Positions 5,956 to 7,324 of a stretch of DNA of 7,324 nt are shown here, in pieces (position 1 is the first letter of the stretch; each line of letters opens with the position of its first letter). The DNA is taken from NCBI GenBank assembly GCA_900556255.1, contig USNZ01000059.1, positions 1-7,324 of the forward strand. The letters run 5' to 3'. The DNA comes from an uncultured Oscillospiraceae bacterium. GTDB taxonomy: Bacteria; Bacillota; Clostridia; Oscillospirales; Ruminococcaceae. Position numbers and translations under genes: made by a program. The notes under the pieces are model-generated. The model saw nothing but the letters and a program-made list of their open reading frames with translations. It had not been told where the DNA came from and did not search any database.

Positions 5956-6360
5956 TTAAATATAAGTTACCAATGGCTTTGATATATAGCCTAATATGGT
6001 TGATAATATGGCACGGGAAACGAAATAAATAACGAACGCAAAGAACGGATGCCAGGAATACAGAAATGGCGGCCGGAAGAACCACAAAAACCAGCAGTAC
6101 ACGATGGACAAGAAGCATACGAAAGCTCTGTTTTGAGAAAAAGTGCAGGAAGGAACGGACTGCATACGGGAGCCTTTTAAGTACTTGGCAGAAACACAGG
6201 CAAGCAGCAGGATAAAAATTGCGCAGAAAAAAGCGATGTATTTTGCGGGAAGATGGAATAACGCAAGGACTCCGCATATTGCACCGCAGAGGATAAGATG
6301 ACCGCTCCTTGTGGTTACACTGTAACACCTAAAACCTCGAAAATCCAATAAAACGGCAAA
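5956..6360 (-). pseudogene. Degenerate AgrB-like membrane peptidase (remnant)
   Basis: AgrB proteins are membrane cysteine peptidases that process AgrD into a cyclic signalling peptide. This stretch has no credible intact gene, but the minus strand encodes strongly hydrophobic segments in the arrangement of the C-terminal two thirds of AgrB. In one frame CYSVTTRSGHLILCGAICG aligns with the catalytic region GGYHAxTxxxC, with the His and Cys positions changed. Two helices follow (GVLALFHL; YIAFFCAIFILLLACV). The expected 'APVxxPxxP' loop then appears in another frame as APVCSPFLP (near 6165). A basic stretch plus helix (SKQSFRMLLVHRVLLVFVVL) sits in the third frame, and a last helix in the first. 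The N-terminal part is missing, replaced by the XRE gene and its terminator. No usable start is seen. The neighbouring LytTR-type regulator fits an agr-like origin. Identification is by motif order only. Confidence 0.35.
6314..6326. promoter_or_regulatory. 13-bp perfect palindrome, possible operator
   Basis: GTTACA-C-TGTAAC has six-base arms and a single central base, the symmetry expected of a dimeric repressor site; TACA/TGTA half-sites occur in BlaI/CopY-type operators, although those usually have two central bases. It lies between the XRE terminator and the transporter leader, within the AgrB-like remains. No promoter is recognised beside it. Confidence 0.25.
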
Positions 6361-6384
6361 CCTGCAAAAAATCGTGCGTAACTG

Positions 6385-6416
6385 CAAAAAAGACCGGGCG
6401 CAGAGTGCGTCCGGCC
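6385..6416 (-). terminator. Rho-independent terminator of the XRE gene
   Basis: On the minus strand CCGG-A-CGCA, loop CTC, TGCG-C-CCGG forms a GC-rich hairpin (6394-6414) with one mismatch, followed by TCTTTTTT. It begins 17 bases after the XRE stop codon and cleanly ends that single-gene transcript, so the transporter operon needs its own promoter. Confidence 0.87.
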
Positions 6417-6431
6417 TTGACTGTATTGAAA

Positions 6432-6821
6432 TCATTTCAAAAATTGCTCAATCACCTTAAACACCAATTCCTGCTGTTCTGGTGTCGGGGTGGATTTTGG
6501 GGTGACCCGATGGTTTTTGTTTTGCTGCTGTAAACTACGGGCAAGTTCTGTCACCAAATCAACCTGTTCATCTGTTAGACCATCAACAGAAATGACAGAT
6601 GCTTTTTCTCCGCAGGCTAGATAGTCAATGGAAACGCCAAAATAATCCGCAAGAGAGGCGGCCACCTGCAAGTTGGGGTACGTTCGGCTGCTTTCGTATT
6701 TTGCCAGTGCCGCCTCACTCAAATTTTGACCCATATCCGAAACTTTCTGGGCAAGCGCTGCCTGCGAGTATCCTTTTTCGCGCCGAAGCCGCTTTAGCCG
6801 TTCGGAAAAATCAACCAACAT
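6432..6821 (-). CDS. XRE-family helix-turn-helix transcriptional regulator
   Basis: A 129-residue DNA-binding regulator. Start ATG 6821 is preferred because GGGGGTG lies six bases upstream; another in-frame ATG at 6836 would add five residues but has no ribosome binding site. Residues about 4-60 form the Cro/C1-type helix-turn-helix: FSERLKRLRREKGYSQAALA gives helices 1-2, and LSEAALAKYESSRTYPN contains the recognition helix and the conserved xYExxRxxP turn, followed by AASLADYFGVSIDYLA. The remaining 65 residues are mostly helical and polar with no recognised ligand-binding fold, probably a dimerisation region. An insertion (VSDMGQNLS) between helices 2 and 3 is slightly longer than usual. 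It is a single-gene unit between its promoter and a strong terminator, divergent from the response regulator, so self-repression and control of that gene through the shared promoter region are plausible but not proven. Confidence 0.9.
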   Translation of the reverse strand: MLVDFSERLKRLRREKGYSQAALAQKVSDMGQNLSEAALAKYESSRTYPNLQVAASLADYFGVSIDYLACGEKASVISVDGLTDEQVDLVTELARSLQQQNKNHRVTPKSTPTPEQQELVFKVIEQFLK

Positions 6822-6846
6822 TTGCGTCACCCCCATTATTTTATAG

Positions 6847-6876
6847 TGTATAGGTTGACGCTGGACAGATAATCAA
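6847..6876 (-). promoter_or_regulatory. Promoter of the XRE gene
   Basis: On the minus strand TTGATT (6876-6871) and TATACA (6852-6847) are separated by 18 bases, about 25 bases before the ATG at 6821. It overlaps the divergent promoter almost completely. Hexamers are near consensus; no experimental start is known. Confidence 0.55.
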
Positions 6877-6877
6877 C
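6854..6877. promoter_or_regulatory. Inverted repeat over the divergent promoters
   Basis: GTTGA (6854-6858) and TCAAC (6873-6877) form an inverted repeat with 14 bases between; with one extra G it extends to ATAG(G)TTGA/TCAACTAT. The arms cover the -35 elements of both divergent promoters. It is a natural candidate site for the XRE regulator, but the arms may simply reflect the two promoter hexamers facing each other. Confidence 0.35.
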
Positions 6878-6883
6878 TATTAT
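6855..6883 (+). promoter_or_regulatory. Promoter of the response regulator gene
   Basis: TTGACG (6855-6860) and TATTAT (6878-6883) are separated by the ideal 17 bases. Transcription from about 6890 would include the strong ribosome binding site at 6937-6942 and so favour the TTG start at 6952. Confidence 0.65.
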
Positions 6884-6924
6884 AAATTAAAACCGTTCTT
6901 TTGTCCGAAAGCAAAGGGGATCTC

Positions 6925-6953
6925 TTGACAGGAAAAGGGAGGCGCATTATTTT
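6925..6953 (+). promoter_or_regulatory. Possible second, internal promoter
   Basis: An exact TTGACA (6925-6930) stands 17 bases before TATTTT (6948-6953). If used, transcription would begin near 6960, after the TTG start, so only the ATG at 7003 could be translated. The -10 is weaker than at the upstream promoter. Confidence 0.3.
6937..6942 (+). promoter_or_regulatory. Ribosome binding site deciding the TTG start
   Basis: GGGAGG, within AAAGGGAGG, lies nine bases before TTG 6952, which is in frame with the ATG at 7003. The ATG itself has only GGTG nearby. This makes the TTG start the better supported one. Confidence 0.5.
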
Positions 6954-7324
6954 GAATACAAATTCCAACAACTTCCGACACACCCCTGAAAATGGTGATT
7001 CCATGCTGCATATTTTGATTTGCGATGACGATACAGCGTTTACAAATACGCTGCAAAGCGCGATTGCTGCCTTGCCGGACTATAACAGGCGCCAGATGCA
7101 GACCATTTGCGTGAACGACCCGCGAGTCCTGACAAAGACGGACATTCAAAGGGCGGATCTCGTGTTTTTGGACATTGATATGGGTGATATCAATGGCATG
7201 AAGCTGGCAAGACAAATGCGTGCGATCCATAAGGATTTCGTTTTGATTTTTGTTACGAATTACGGTGAATATGCCGCTGAAGGGTATGAGGTGAATGCGT
7301 TCCGCTTTTTGCCAAAATTGCAGC
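6952..7324 (+). CDS. LytTR/AgrA-type response regulator, receiver domain (partial)
   Basis: This gene runs off the right edge; 124 codons are visible. It encodes the receiver domain of a two-component response regulator, which takes phosphate from a histidine kinase. Numbered from ATG 7003, the acidic pocket is DDD at 8-10 (LHILICDDD), the phosphate acceptor is D57 in LVFLDIDMGDINGMKLA, the switch threonine is T85 in LIFVTNYGEYAAEGYEV, and the conserved lysine is K105 in AFRFLPK. The 'YxAxGYEVxAFRFLxK' pattern is characteristic of regulators whose output is a LytTR DNA-binding domain (AgrA, LytR, VirR), but that domain lies beyond the window. TTG 6952 gives 17 extra polar residues and has the strong ribosome binding site; ATG 7003 is the conventional start for the domain. 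It is divergent from the XRE gene. A partner kinase is not in the window. Confidence 0.9.
   Translation, partial: MNTNSNNFRHTPENGDSMLHILICDDDTAFTNTLQSAIAALPDYNRRQMQTICVNDPRVLTKTDIQRADLVFLDIDMGDINGMKLARQMRAIHKDFVLIFVTNYGEYAAEGYEVNAFRFLPKLQ

Noticed and set aside
5795..6328. 177-codon minus-strand frame as an intact membrane protein
   Set aside because: No ribosome binding site, hydrophobic only in the middle, and it ends through the structured element; better explained as one frame of the AgrB-like remains.
6880..7230. 116-codon minus-strand frame opposite the response regulator
   Set aside because: The + strand carries an unmistakable receiver domain; this frame has no domain and overlaps the divergent promoter.

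Overview
The window looks like part of a chromosome from a Gram-positive gut anaerobe of the Bacillota, most plausibly an Oscillospirales/Ruminococcaceae-type organism. This is inferred from GC-rich coding sequence separated by AT-rich gaps, AGGAGG-type ribosome binding sites, an MsmX-style sugar importer operon without its own ATPase, and a LytTR-type response regulator. No marker gene proves the assignment.

Layout. (1) 1-122, + strand: last 39 codons of an M23 (LytM-type) peptidase. (2) 123-522: an AT-rich convergent gap holding a 50-bp nested palindrome, a strong bidirectional hairpin terminator (248-284) and a possible 21-codon minus-strand gene with a full Shine-Dalgarno sequence. (3) 523-5671, minus strand: a compact four-gene operon read right to left. 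It encodes a fused MalF-MalG-type permease, a small anchored protein resembling the C-terminal end of HlyD/MacA-type adaptors, a four-helix membrane protein with an adaptor-like extracytoplasmic segment, and a large substrate-binding protein with an N-terminal beta-propeller-like half. The first two junctions are GTGA and ATGA overlaps. (4) 5672-6385: leader and decayed region, with a signal-peptide-like in-frame extension, a structured element (5821-5922) and probable remains of an AgrB-like membrane protease broken across frames. (5) 6386-6821, minus strand: an XRE-family regulator with its terminator. (6) 6845-6885: overlapping divergent promoters. (7) 6952-7324, + strand: start of a LytTR/AgrA-type response regulator, cut by the window edge.

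How it may work together. The operon looks like a carbohydrate-type ABC importer remodelled in three ways: both permease halves on one chain, a binding protein with an extra sensing or docking domain, and two small membrane proteins carrying pieces that resemble efflux adaptors. The ATPase must come from elsewhere. The XRE gene, the response regulator and the AgrB-like remains suggest a former agr-type peptide signalling locus beside the importer. Whether either regulator controls the importer cannot be seen from the sequence. The importer operon, with its two adaptor-like proteins, is the best candidate in this window for an undescribed system.
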